Shown: positions 11,242-21,863, counted from the first letter of the stretch. The stretch: 64,000 nt of DNA from Prorocentrum cordatum (GCA_963575745.1 CAUYUJ010000746.1:1-64000), one strand, 5' to 3'. Made by a program: numbers and translations. Notes: generated from the sequence alone by a model not told the origin.

Positions 11242-13230
11242 TGGGTTTGCGCGTGCCGTAAGTGTTCGCAAGATGGAGCTTCAGGGCACCCATGGTTTTC
11301 AAGAGGGCCTGACAATGCATCTCACGCATCTGATCACGCACGATGTCCGCACTCCCCATCCCTGGCCTTCCTCCTAGACTTGGTGTTGGGCTCCTCCACC
11401 GTCTCCCCCGTCACGAGTATCCTATCAACAGACTGATTGGGATTGACTTTCACGTTGGCATCGACCTGCAACACAAGATCATGCATGGAATACTTTTGTT
11501 TTGCAGCAAGAACTTTGGATGTCAGATCTGACAGCACGCTGGCGTACTTGGCGAAACTAGCGTAGTGGCCTTCTGATGATCCCCGAGGCTCACCATTATC
11601 ACCAAGCCCACTCTCACGATGTGGAAGATAAGCCGATACGAAGATAAGATGACAAAATACAATTGCAACCCAACGATCACCGGAGATGCTGTCTAGGATG
11701 AAGTGCATTCACGACGGTACCAGACTGCAGCCCCCCTGCACTCCGAGCACCTAGAGTCCCACCCCACGTCCTCAACCTCAACGTCATTCAAATGCTGGCA
11801 TCCTTGAAGAGCATGAAAAGCAACAACAGAGATCACGACCCGCAAGATATCGCATGCACTCGGAGGTGTGCGTCCCCAACCTCCGTGTATTCTAACCTCC
11901 GCACAGGGCTGGGCACCGTCATTGGTACTGTTAAGAGCGACTTCCCAAACTGAGCCGTCGATCCCCGTGTCAACTTCCTTCAGCTTATCAGTCGAGATGT
12001 TCCATCCGAGCGTATCCGTCCACACACCGATACAAACACGAGGTGATGAGCAGGACCGTTGGGCACACATCCACGTCTTCGTTGGACCCTCAGCCTCGAA
12101 AAGGACCTGGGCCTGCTGCACCAACTTAGGTTTGTGAAACTGCGGCGTAGCCTTACGTGTCCTCGAAAGTCGCCTAGGATCCTGCGGTGTACTGATCATG
12201 ATAGAGTCCAAAAGCATTCTGACAAAGAAGATCGGACATCTTTTCGGACCAAGCTGTGCACCACTCATTCATGAGCTCCCAGACCGTGTCTTTTGGCGTG
12301 CCATTATTGAAATAGATCCTAAAGCGAGTCACTCTGATCTTATTGGAATCCGAATCCCGTTCAGTACGCTGCTTATCGAAAATGCTGCCTCCACCCCATC
12401 GCGAGCACTCGATACAGCATACAACTTGGCGATGATATTACGTGCAGTGCTCACGGGAAGCTTGGCCTTGTCACGGTTCTCAATCGTTCGAGGATGATCC
12501 TTACAGAAGCCCGAGATCTGAATTCAAGTCGGTACATGAGGCTCAAAGGGTCTACGAAAGTCTCTGTTAACCGATGCTCGCGTCGACGATCCAGCCAACA
12601 AACCACCCTCTTGGACCGGGCTCTCATCTGCAACTGGATATCACGAAACTCCTGAACGTCACGAATCTCCTGAACAGATGAGGCTAGTGGGGCCACCTGG
12701 GCAGAGACCTGGGTCGTAATTTCACGTTTCATGTCAGCTGTGTTTCACTGGAGCATCTGTTGCATATCCTGTTTAATTGCCGAGAACTGGTTGCGCAGTA
12801 GCTCCGCAATGTCGACACTAACTCCCCCTCCACTACTGCCAGCAGCACGAGTGCCTCCTCCCCCAGCAGCATCACCTACCTCCTCCTTTCCCATGGGAGC
12901 CTCCTCCATCGAATCTGGTACAGCTTTGACTTTTTTATGTGGTGGATCCAAGTCACAAGACTCGTCAGAACCCATTGTCTCTCGTACGTCGAAGGCCTAG
13001 TTGATTTCCAGACTTACAGTTCCAGCAATCCTGAATATTGTTACAAAGATCGATACCACACACACGACCTCTGCACCTTTCACGTTCGTCGTAGAGGTCA
13101 ACTTCTAACTCACGAAAGAAACGATTCCAACCACCCCTCGAAAGGTTCCCACTGCGTTGTGAATACGAGTACGCAGATTGCGACCAAAGTAACAATCGGA
13201 TACGTGCTGAGAGCAACTCGTACAATATAA
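11242..13230 (-). pseudogene. LINE remnant: ORF1 and start of the endonuclease
   Basis: Minus-strand remnant covering the 5' half of a LINE related to LINE-I. Going down from about 13,190 there is a weak match to the ORF1 N-terminal region (GGWNRFFREL). Next come an acidic/Gly-rich segment and coiled-coil start (12,975-12,745), then a coiled-coil continuation (12,732-12,451). The ORF1 C-terminal block follows (near 12,100: EGPTKTW, TDTLGWNISTDKLKEV). A GGCACCGTCA block (11,912-11,921; TGACGGTGCC on the coding strand) matches the ORF1/ORF2 junction of the intact copy. Endonuclease pieces come last: LQGCQHL, VDVGW-like, VSAYLP and VDANVKVNPN. Several frameshifts; not functional. Confidence 0.7.
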
Positions 13231-13243
13231 CAAATGCGGCAAG

Positions 13244-13325
13244 TACAATCACAAGCGGCCTGGAAGTGCAAGCAGACAATGCAACAAGTACAAGCAAGCG
13301 GCCTGGAAGTACAAGATAATGCAGC
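13244..13325 (+). repeat. Short tandem repeat, about 43 bp period
   Basis: CAAGCGGCCTGGAAGT recurs at 13,252 and 13,295 with flanking CAAGTACAA. There are about two copies. It sits between the LINE remnant and an inverted B-type fragment. Confidence 0.7.
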
Positions 13326-14511
13326 GAGTACAATCAACGGCAAATGTTTTGATAGTAATATTGCAGCTACAGACCTGAGAAGGCAGACGCGGCATAATCC
13401 TTTACACGTGAGAAAAACACTGGGGTCTGCCAACTAGCGCCCCACCCTGCGCCGGATTTCTTACTAGCTCATCTTGCCGAAGAGCTTTACAAGTTATTTC
13501 TTAGCTCATCTTGCCGAAGAGCTTTACGAGATACTTACAGGAACTGGGAGCCGGCGGTATTCCATCAATCAGGTTACCGCCGGAAGCCTCGTAGAGCTCT
13601 TTCCTCGCGCGGAGCTGCCCAAAACAGACCGAGGGATCTTTCTCAAGCCTAAGCTGACAAACTAGGAAAACACGCTTTCGAGTTTAACCCAAAGTCGACT
13701 CCTTCAATCCTTTTGATAGTGATACTGCAGCTTGGGACCTGGGGATTTTACTAGCGGACGCAGCATACTACAGGTGCGAAAATTACCGAATCTCTCACAA
13801 TCTCCAAAAAACTGGGCGCCGGCGGTAAACCATCAACCTTTCTTATCACTGGGAGACTCGCACAGCTTCCTTGCCACATATTATGTCCAGAAAATTGGAA
13901 GAGAACGAACATTCTTTCAGCCAAGCGCTGATAGCAGACTGATCTCAGGCATCTAGATACATTTTACGATTGCCCCTGATATTTCCTTGCCATTGCTGTG
14001 CTCAACAGACCCATGCCAAGCGTCTAGATACTCAGACTAGATCGCCTCATGATTTCCTTATGACTTATGCAAAGGGCTCGCAAGCGCATCTGCAGCTAGA
14101 GTTAATTTAAGGAATTCACCGTCATTTCGGAGAAAAAGCGGTCGAATATGAATGGTTGTGAGGACCTAGCTCGAGTAGCAGACTGAATTCAGAGATGTAG
14201 ATGCTACAGCCGAACGCGCCTGATGATTCTAAATCGAGTATGAATTCGTACAATCACTACAGCTTGAGTTAAGTACAGAACATTGACTCTTAAGCTCCAG
14301 CAGCTAGATGGGAACCTCTACGAGTCACTGACCCCAGATCATCACATTGTCCGCCCGGGCGGAATGGGCCAACTAGCTGCGCCCCGCGCCGGAATTCCTC
14401 TAGCTCATCGATGCCGAAGAGCTCTACGAGGTACGCTGCACACGCACGCGGTTGAGCGTGCATGAAGAGGCAAACCTTATGCGGCCTAGCTCTGGAGACT
14501 CTGGACCTGTT
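13326..14511 (-). repeat. Inverted, decayed B- and A-type CTCGTAG pieces
   Basis: Inverted B blocks are recognisable (TTTTGATAGTAATATTGCAG, CTAGCGCCCCACCCTGCGCC). The segment TTCTTAGCTCATCTTGCCGAAGAGCTTTAC is locally duplicated near 13,460-13,530, and a variant hairpin lies at about 13,550-13,582. A second inverted hairpin (13,808-13,850, right arm lost) leads into degenerate A monomers up to about 14,290. From 14,380 to 14,430 there is another inverted B head. I see nothing else in this stretch. Confidence 0.65.
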
Positions 14512-15127
14512 GGGTGTTGGGGTCGGCTACACAGGGCGCGTGCGCCCTAGCCGCGCAGAGTCCCTAGGGCCCCTCACGCCCTCTCAACCTCTTTGGGGTT
14601 GGAGGCCCGAGAATCTCATATATAATCTGCCGAACACCTTGCAGCAGGCGTTCACAAGCTGTAAGCTCGCTATCTGTAACAGTGGCCCCCAGAGGGAGTA
14701 AGGAAGCCTCCTGGAAAACTCGTCGCCAGTGGTTGTCCCCAAATGAGGCCTCCACATAGCAACCTAGAGCAGAGCCTTCAACACTCACGCCACCGTCCCA
14801 TCCTCCACGGATACGTCTGATACAATGTCTCTGTTGTCGCAAATATCTGAAGTCAATCAATCTTCCCGTCCTTCCCCTCCTCGCCTCCCAAGTCAGCTCA
14901 TCCGCAACACAATTGAACTCTCTGTAGATATGCTTCCACGGTTCCGTCCCTACAGTGGCACACCTGATGTCGTAATCCTCAGCAAGTTGATTCATATCAT
15001 TTTGTAGACCATGCACTCTCCTGCGGTACGAACGATCACGGGTTCCCAGATCCCTCGGGCCCAGTTCACCACACACATACTATCTCTTGTCATTTCAACC
15101 GATAATGAGCCCTCCGAGCCCTCCTGC
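14512..15127 (-). pseudogene. LINE-I 3' end remnant, minus strand
   Basis: Inverse-oriented 3' end of LINE-I. The plus strand starts TTGGGTGTTGGGGTCGGC, the complement of the LINE-I terminus, with the conserved terminal hairpin at 14,525-14,552. The minus-strand translation (from about 15,076) gives the HIYREFNCVADELTW and RIRGGWDGGVSVEG motifs and TVTDSELTACERL, almost identical to the copies at 23.5 and 31.9 kb. It is truncated just upstream of the GDS motif, and its 5' end meets a CTCGTAG head at 15,131. Confidence 0.85.
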
Positions 15128-15130
15128 CAG

Positions 15131-15985
15131 ACAGTAACTCGTAGAGCTTCCCTTAGCAAGCTTTTGCTGGAAGCTTAAGAGTAATTCCGGGGCACTGGAG
15201 AGCTAGTTGGCAAGACAAATCTCGACGGATCTTTTGGTGATTTTTGGTCGTCTGAAAATTTTGTTCTCGAAATTCCTCAATTCGTTAGAGCTCTAGTTTT
15301 TTTCCGTCATATTCGATCTTATTCCCGCTCGCCATCTTGATCTCAGCTCGATCGGGTACCTTTTACTGCCAAAAAGCACACGGGCGGGATCGGCCGTTTC
15401 GAGTCATCTGGTCACGCGGTGACGGTATTCTCAAGATAACTCGGTCTTCAGGACAGCTACAGAGCTGGTAAGCACAGCTAATCGATTCAGAATGATCAGG
15501 CGCGTTCGCCTGTTGAACCCAGAGGTCTGGACTCGGTCTGCTAGCCGAGCTAGGTCCGCAAACCTATTCGTATTATTCGAGTCATCTTGACAGACGCTCT
15601 CGGTTTTCTGTACTTAACTCGAGCTACAGGACAGCTACAGAGCTGATGCGTACAGAATCTGATTCAGAATCATCAGTGGCCGTTGTCTGTTGAATCCAGA
15701 GCTCTGAACTCGGTCTGCTGCCCGATCTAGAATCGCGAAACTATTCGTATTGTTCGAGTCATCTTGAGAGATGCTGTCGGTTCTCTGCACTTAACTCGGG
15801 CTGTAGGGGGGCTGCATGGCTGGTAATCACTGGAATCGATTCGGAGACATCAGGCGCGTCCGCCTTTCGAATCCAGAGCTCCGAACTCTGTCTGCTGCCC
15901 GAACTAGGTCCGCGAAACTATTCGTATTGTCCGAGTCATCCTGAGAGGTGCTGTCGGTTTCCTGCACTTAACTCGGGCTGTAGGG
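15131..15985 (+). mobile_element. A-type element, left part (interrupted by LINE-I)
   Basis: Starts TAACTCGTAGAGCTTCCC, the canonical A-type 5' end. It has the head and about three monomers. It stops after AACTCGGGCTGTAGGG at 15,970-15,985. The same 16 bp reappear at 21,469-21,484, where the monomer continues, so this is one element split by the LINE-I insertion. Confidence 0.9.
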
Positions 15986-16179
15986 TTCAAGACGTCAGGG
16001 TTCAAGACGTCAGGGTTCGACGTCGAACAGGGCCCACGTCAGGGCGCACACACAGGCTTGCCTCAAGCCCCCCTCTCGTGCGGTGCGTGTTTGACGTATC
16101 GCGGGGGCTGTGTTCACATTGAATCCTCGCTCTCGTTCTTGATATCAAGATATCGTGGGGATCGCAGGAAGATCAGGAT

Positions 16180-17676
16180 TTGTCTGGATTTTACAAAAGA
16201 CCACTGTGGGCGGTTGGATTGAAAACGGACTCGCAGGGAGCATATATTATACCATCAGAAGACGATCAGAGTGAATATTTCACGTCAGCTGACTTTGGTG
16301 TGGATAGTGACCCACATCCGTGTGATTGGTTGAAAGACACATCAGCTACTGTGCCGCGATTAACGACGCAGGAGAAGAGAGAAGATCAGATAGCACTTGA
16401 ATTGGAAATTTCTCCACCAGAGGCATTTGTTCAGCAGGAGGCGTACGATTTCAAGAAGATTGGGCAATCAGATAGATATCAGGCTGCACTTCACACATTG
16501 CGTACAGTCAAAGAGAGGAATAAACGACGTTCGCCAGCAATCATGGCGGATGACAAAGCAGAAGATAGCAAAATGGGAGGGAATGCGAGTAGTGAGTGGT
16601 TGAGAGAGGTGAGGGCGAAAGGGGAGGGCAAAGGTTCCAGTGCTTCGAGTGGTCTGGCCGCGGCTTCCAGTGCTGCTGTCCAGGCGCCTCATTTAGCTAC
16701 AGCCCAAGTCCCCAAGGCTACGAGTGGTCTGGCCGTGGCCCAAAGTGCTGCTGTCCAGGCGCCTCAACCAGCTACAATGACGCCCGAGGAAATGTTCAGA
16801 CAGATTTTGAAGGGCCAGAGTGAAGTAACTGCGACGGTTAGTGAGTTCAAAACATCGGTTGCAGCTGATTTACATGTCATGGAGGAAAAGATTGATAGAA
16901 CAACGTCAGATGTCAAAACGTTATCGGAGCAAATGAAGCAGGCCCAAGCTGACATTCAGAATCTGAAAAATGGAGACGCTCAATCTTGCGCAAGCGGTTC
17001 GACTAGATACGGATCAGGTGACGCGGGCAGTGGTGCAGGGCATAATTCGAACTGGGTACCATCATATATTGAGTTCAAAGGATGGATATCACGTGAGGGT
17101 TGGAAGAATAGGGAGATAAAACAAAGGGAGGCCATGAAACAACAGGTGCTGGCAGACAACATAACGAAATTATTGGGATTGGCATCGCTGGACGCAACAC
17201 ATAATGCTGCTTTTGATCATGCGAGAACTGCGGGGGATAATACTGGCAGGTACTGGCCATACACACGAGGGCGGATCTATTTCAAAAGGGGGACGGCAGT
17301 GGAGATCATATGGCAGGTTCGGAATTGTTTTGACAGCGAATACAAGAGGGGAAACACTGACCTTCCACCGAATGTAAAGTTTCATGTAGAATGCGCGCCA
17401 TGGAGAACACCCCATGTCCAACAGATTGGTAAGTTCCAGAGTTGCTTTGCGGAAGTGAAGAAAACGACGGGGACAACGTGCAAGGGGGAGCCAGGGCCGC
17501 CAACATCATACATATGGTTTACACAAAACCCACAGGCAGATCCAGACACAAGAGTACTGATTGCTGAATGGGGTGTGCACAGCGGGTGGGCGCTACACAC
17601 TAATAATCTGAGGAGGGTGGAGCCTGAGGTGGATCAAGAGGGGTTACTCACGAAGCTCAGACAGACGAACAATTGA
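16180..17676 (+). CDS. LINE-I ORF1, coiled-coil RNP protein
   Basis: The open frame gives 498 residues; the first ATG is codon 122 (16,543). Upstream codons look coding because FVQQEAYDFKKI recurs as FVQGEGYDFNIL in copy 3. I therefore leave the start open, since the frame begins at TTG. Segments: N-terminal region (1-120); low-complexity Ala/Gln/Ser stretch with an internal duplication (about 150-200); probable coiled coil (about 203-265, FRQILKGQSEV through EQMKQAQADIQNLKN); conserved C-terminal domain (about 290-490) with FKGWISREGW, GRYWPYTRGRIYF and VLIAEWG motifs shared with copy 3 and the 11-13 kb remnant. By analogy with LINE ORF1 proteins it probably binds element RNA as an oligomer. 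I see no zinc knuckle. Confidence 0.85.
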   Translation: MSGFYKRPLWAVGLKTDSQGAYIIPSEDDQSEYFTSADFGVDSDPHPCDWLKDTSATVPRLTTQEKREDQIALELEISPPEAFVQQEAYDFKKIGQSDRYQAALHTLRTVKERNKRRSPAIMADDKAEDSKMGGNASSEWLREVRAKGEGKGSSASSGLAAASSAAVQAPHLATAQVPKATSGLAVAQSAAVQAPQPATMTPEEMFRQILKGQSEVTATVSEFKTSVAADLHVMEEKIDRTTSDVKTLSEQMKQAQADIQNLKNGDAQSCASGSTRYGSGDAGSGAGHNSNWVPSYIEFKGWISREGWKNREIKQREAMKQQVLADNITKLLGLASLDATHNAAFDHARTAGDNTGRYWPYTRGRIYFKRGTAVEIIWQVRNCFDSEYKRGNTDLPPNVKFHVECAPWRTPHVQQIGKFQSCFAEVKKTTGTTCKGEPGPPTSYIWFTQNPQADPDTRVLIAEWGVHSGWALHTNNLRRVEPEVDQEGLLTKLRQTNN

Positions 17677-17679
17677 CGG
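17674..17679 (+). promoter_or_regulatory. ORF1 stop in TGA CGG context, possible readthrough
   Basis: ORF1 ends with TGA followed by CGG. The same reading frame then runs on with no stop into ORF2. The first catalytic motif (TWNV) comes 10-13 codons after the stop and has no ATG before it. The next in-frame ATG would remove the catalytic Asn. UGA-CGG is a known readthrough context in some plant RNA viruses; its use here is inferred. Confidence 0.5.
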
Positions 17680-17703
17680 TGCCAGTCTGCCACTCAGCTC
17701 GCG

Positions 17704-20700
17704 GTGGCAACTTGGAATGTCAACATGAGGAATAGCGAGCTTTTGCCAGCAATGCTGGAGTTTTGTCATTATGATGTGCTATGCTTGCAGGAGTGTCAGT
17801 ACATGTCATCGGAAGCATTTGAAGCATGTGGGTGGCAGGTGCGTTTTAGTGTGTGCCGACGAGCTGCTGTGGCCTTCAGAGGCCCATGGGCGGCGACTAT
17901 TTCGTACAGTAAGTGCGGTGAGAGGTTTGCTGTTGTACAATTTGCATCTGTGGTCGTGTCCTCAGTGTACCTACCCACAGTGCAGCGGGGAGATGATAGG
18001 CTCGATGAATATTGTGACGTTCTAGCTAAGCTGTGTGCATGCATGCAACTATGTAGCGAGCAATACCAGGGGTCCAAAGTATTGCAGTTTGTGGGGACAG
18101 ATGCGCAGACGGAGCTGGAGCCAAATCTCTTGGGGTTCACTGGAGAAGGATTGGAGGAGGTGTGGATGAGGTCGGAGGCGAAACATCATGAGGAGAGGAG
18201 GGACATGCTCGTGCGCTTTCTGAATCACTGGGGTCTTTGTGCAGCCAACACCTACGGCGTGCGACAAGTGACGCACAGGCCGTGGAGTACCAGCAGCTAC
18301 TCCAGGGTGTTGGACTATGTATTTGTGCCGACACAATTTGCAGGTACCGAGGTGGCTCGGACCAACTGCTCATTTGAATGCACGGTGGAATTTGTTGATC
18401 CTACACAGGATCGAGCGTCACGCTACAGTGACCATGCGGAGGTAGGGGTGAGGATAAAACATGCGTCGGTGCGCAAGCCTTTCGTGCGACCCAGGCCCCC
18501 GAGCCTCATCAATTGGGCCCCGGAGGATTATGAGTCAGCGAATGTGTTCAGTACATTGGCCGATGTGCAGGTACAACAACATATGAACCAACAGGGTGAC
18601 ATAAATATACAAACAGTTGGACAGATGCTTGTGAGTGCTGCGACGATGTGTAGGCATACAAAGGGCAGGGCGGATACTAAACCAATCAAAAAACCTGACC
18701 AGCTCGTGGGCGTTGAAGCGGAGTTAAGGAGGGGTGTCTTCGGTGAGCGTAGGAAGCAATTACTGAGACGTCAAAAAACACTCCGAAGAAAGTTCAGGCG
18801 GGAACAGCTCCTCAAGGACTCCAATGGCCTCAAACATGGACCCCGTAGGTGTATCAAGGAAATGCTGTGTGACGGGATACTGACAGAAAATAAACAAAGA
18901 TGGGTGGAGGAGCTCAACAAACACGTACAACGGTCATATACATGTGATGGGGAGGGAGGAGCTGCAAAGAGAGAGTTGCATCGACTACGGACACAGTGGG
19001 AGGCAGGGGGCAGAACTACGGACAGGGTCATATATATGGGTGTGTTGCTGGGGGCTCGAGCCCGATTGAAGGGCGGCACCGCAGCGGGCTCTGATGGCCT
19101 GGTGGCGGAGATTCTCAAAGCAATACCTTGGAATGCATTGAGATTGACACGACACTCATTTCAAGAAATACATGATCAGAAAAAGTCGTCACCTGATTCG
19201 TGGAGAAAGTTGTGCGTACAGTTGATTCCAAAAATGAGCATGATCCAAAGATTTGGGGAGACTCGTGCAATATCGCTGTTGAGTGTTATGAGCAAGTGGT
19301 ACATGGCGTGCCTTCTTATTCTTGTGGAGGAACATGGACATATCAAAAAATTGGCGACATATGGATTCCAGAAGAATCACAAAGTCCATCACATGACGGC
19401 CCCGTTGCTGCACATGACACATCATGCCACTCTCTGGGGAAAAGGCGAGTCGGTACATATGGGGATAATGGATATAAAGAAAGCGTTTGATCATGTCACT
19501 GTCTCGATGGTGATCCGCGCGATGGAACATCTGAGATATCCAACAGATCTGATTATTGCAATTGTGGAGCCTATGATTGGACACACAGCAGTTTTTGATT
19601 TCCAGGATGTGTGCAGCGAAGAGATCCTGTATAACAGGTCGGTGCGAACTGGAGGGAAAGAAGGCCCAGTACTCTTCAATATTGTGGTGGAGGCAATTTG
19701 GGCCTCTATTGCTGAATCATGGGAAGCATGCCATTATGGAGTACGATTGGAAGGCGAGGGGACACAACAGGCGCTGGTCAACCATTACATATGGGCTGAC
19801 AATGTGGTGCTGCTGGCAGCTTCGGCGAATCAGCTGAGGAATATGGTGAGTATGTTGACCGTGGCCCTCAGACGGGCTGGTATGGACTGGAAGATTGAGA
19901 GCCTGGAGTACCTTGTTTTTGGGCTGAGACAAAACCAGGGACCACAATCATTAGTTTGCGAACTGGGAGATGATATTTGTGCACGGGCTGGAGACCCCAG
20001 CCTACCCTATCAATTACGTGAGGCGGTGGTTTTGCCGAGAAAAAGCGAGTGCGACATACTGGGAGTTAAATTTGTGACGAACCCGAGGGATTTCCATGCA
20101 GTGCGGCACCGTATTGATGCAGGCAGGCGGTGTTTCTATGCTGATATTAAATTCTATCGATCACGCGCGGTGAGCATGAGGGAGAAATTCAGACGGTATC
20201 AGAGCAGAGTTCAACAGATCATATGCCATGGATGTGTGGGGTGGAGCTGTAATGAACATGTGCTGAACATATTGAGGAGCTTTGAAGGAATATGTTTGAA
20301 CACAATGCGAGGATGACATAGAAAAGAGACGGAAACGTGGGAGGAGTTCAGGGATCGCAGCACCAACAGATCCAGGGAGATGTTCAAGGATGGGGGGTTC
20401 AAAACGTTGGTGGAGAAGGTTGTGAGGTACAACTTTGAATTCGCCGTGGAGGTATCCCAATATAAGTGCCACATGCCGTCCACTGTGTGCAGCAAATCGT
20501 GGCAGCAGACGCTGCGCTCCATGTTGCACGTATCGGGGGAGTGGACGGTGCAGAGGGATGAAATGCTGGCGGCAGTAAGTCGGACGATGTCGAGAGAGGG
20601 AGCGACACGGCTCAGAGGCAGACCACGAATCGTGGCGAGCAGCTGGCATGCACCCTTTGAAAAATGGAGGTCGCTTCTGTGGCACGACACGTGCGTTGTA

Positions 20701-21411
20701 CCGACGGATTGGGAGGAGTTTGTGGAACACATATCACAGATACCCAAAGTGGAGGATATGTTTGTGAGGAGGAGTAAGGAGAGGAGGATGGGAGGGTTTG
20801 CGAAGACACCGACAGATGACGAGTTGGCCCGACGTCTTGCAGTTATTAACGAACAGACTACGATATGGGACCCTGGGATGGAAGGTATCGCTGTTGAAAT
20901 GTGCGGAGACAGTAAAACGGTCGTACAATGGTTGAGGGGAGTCTGGGCTTGTGACAACAGTGGGTATGCCAAACGGATCGCCAGGATACAAAATATCATG
21001 TATGACGTGAGTGAACAACACAACATACGATGCCCGACGTACGGTAGGGATTTCTGGAAACATATCTATAGGGAAGCCAATGCCTATGCTGATGAGCTTA
21101 CACACCATGCGAGAGAAGGAAACTGTTACAGAATTTACAAGCACGACTATATCAAACAGAACAGGACAAACATCAAATACATCAGAGGATGCTGGGATGG
21201 TGGAGTGAGCAGTGAGGGTGCTGCAGGAGGTCACTGGATCGAAGTTGCTCCAGAGAATGGCCCGTGGACACTCGTGAGCTCAGAAGCCTACATGTTTGAT
21301 GTAGGAGCCACCGTGACGGAGGCAGAATTATCTGCTGCCGAGCGCCTGTGCACAGGTGTTGAGCACATTGTTAAAGAAATTTCCTCTGCAAAGCGGAGGA
21401 GGCGGATTTAA
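17704..21411 (+). pseudogene. LINE-I ORF2: endonuclease, RT, permuted RNase H
   Basis: About 1,235 codons with one in-frame TGA at 20,314-20,316, where sister copies have Leu (MRGLH). Residues 1-255 are an APE/EEP endonuclease: TWNV (N5), LQEC (E30), SVYLP, VGTDAQ (D133, where most LINEs have GDFN), VLDYVFVP and YSDHAEV (242-248). A basic linker (about 340-370) precedes the RT: AGSDGLVAEIL, LIPK (507-510), motif A MDIKKAFD (D590), motif B TGGKEGP (649-655) and motif C IWADN (696-700, Asn in the second Asp position). After the stop come a conserved connector and an RNase H whose motifs are permuted: GDS (20,908), ADELT (21,091), WDGG (21,196), AEL (21,322). Probable activity is target-primed reverse transcription, if the stop is read through or mutated back. 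Confidence 0.88.
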
Positions 21412-21427
21412 CTGGCTCTAGCCCTTA

Positions 21428-21455
21428 GGCTTGGGCGCGCGCGCCCTGTGTAGCC
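21428..21455 (+). other. LINE-I 3' terminal hairpin
   Basis: GGCT-TGGGCGC, a 2-nt loop, then GCGCCC-TGTGT-AGCC. The same stem with a different 2-nt loop ends the LINE-I copies at 24,068-24,095, 32,411-32,438 and (inverted) 14,525-14,552. Conservation at the very 3' end suggests a recognition site for the element's own RT, as known for other stem-loop-ending LINEs. Confidence 0.75.
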
Positions 21456-21484
21456 TGACCAAACACCAAACTCGGGCTGTAGGG

Positions 21485-21863
21485 GGGGCTGCAGGGCTGG
21501 TAATCACAGGAATCGATTCAGAGACATCAGAGACATCAGACGCGTCCGCCTGTCGCATGCAGAGGTCTGAACTCGGTCTGATACTCGAGCTAGGTTTGCC
21601 AAACGGTTCGTATTGTTCGAGTCATCTTGAGAGGTGCTGTCGATTTACGCACGTAACTCGGGCTGTAGGAGAGCTACAGAGCTCGTACAGAAGACAATCC
21701 AGAAGCATCGGGGGCGTTCGGCTGTTGCATCCGAGAGGTCTGAAATTGCTTGGGCTGAACAATTATTTTTACGTGTAATTTTTTCCAACATTATATGTTG
21801 TCAGGAAGCTCTACGAGTCCCCCGGCGGTAACAAAGGTTGACGGTTTACCGCCGGCGCCCAGT
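21485..21863 (+). mobile_element. A-type element, right part
   Basis: Continuation of the element begun at 15,131: the rest of the interrupted monomer (with a small GAGACATCA duplication), one more monomer, the tail and a complete hairpin at about 21,823-21,858 ending GCGCCCAGT. Confidence 0.88.

Larger units (their letters stand above)
15986..21468 (+). mobile_element. LINE-I copy 1, long and nearly intact
   Basis: Non-LTR retrotransposon of about 5.5 kb, bounded by a 16-bp target-site duplication (15,970-15,985 and 21,469-21,484). It opens with two and a half copies of a 15-bp repeat (GGGTTCAAGACGTCA). It then has ORF1, ORF2 and a short 3' UTR ending in a GC-rich hairpin and GACCAAACACC. 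There is no poly-A tail. The organisation (ORF1 with coiled coil; ORF2 with APE-type endonuclease, RT and C-terminal RNase H) resembles I/L1-like LINEs. The only coding defect I see is one in-frame TGA in ORF2, so the insertion looks young. Confidence 0.92.
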
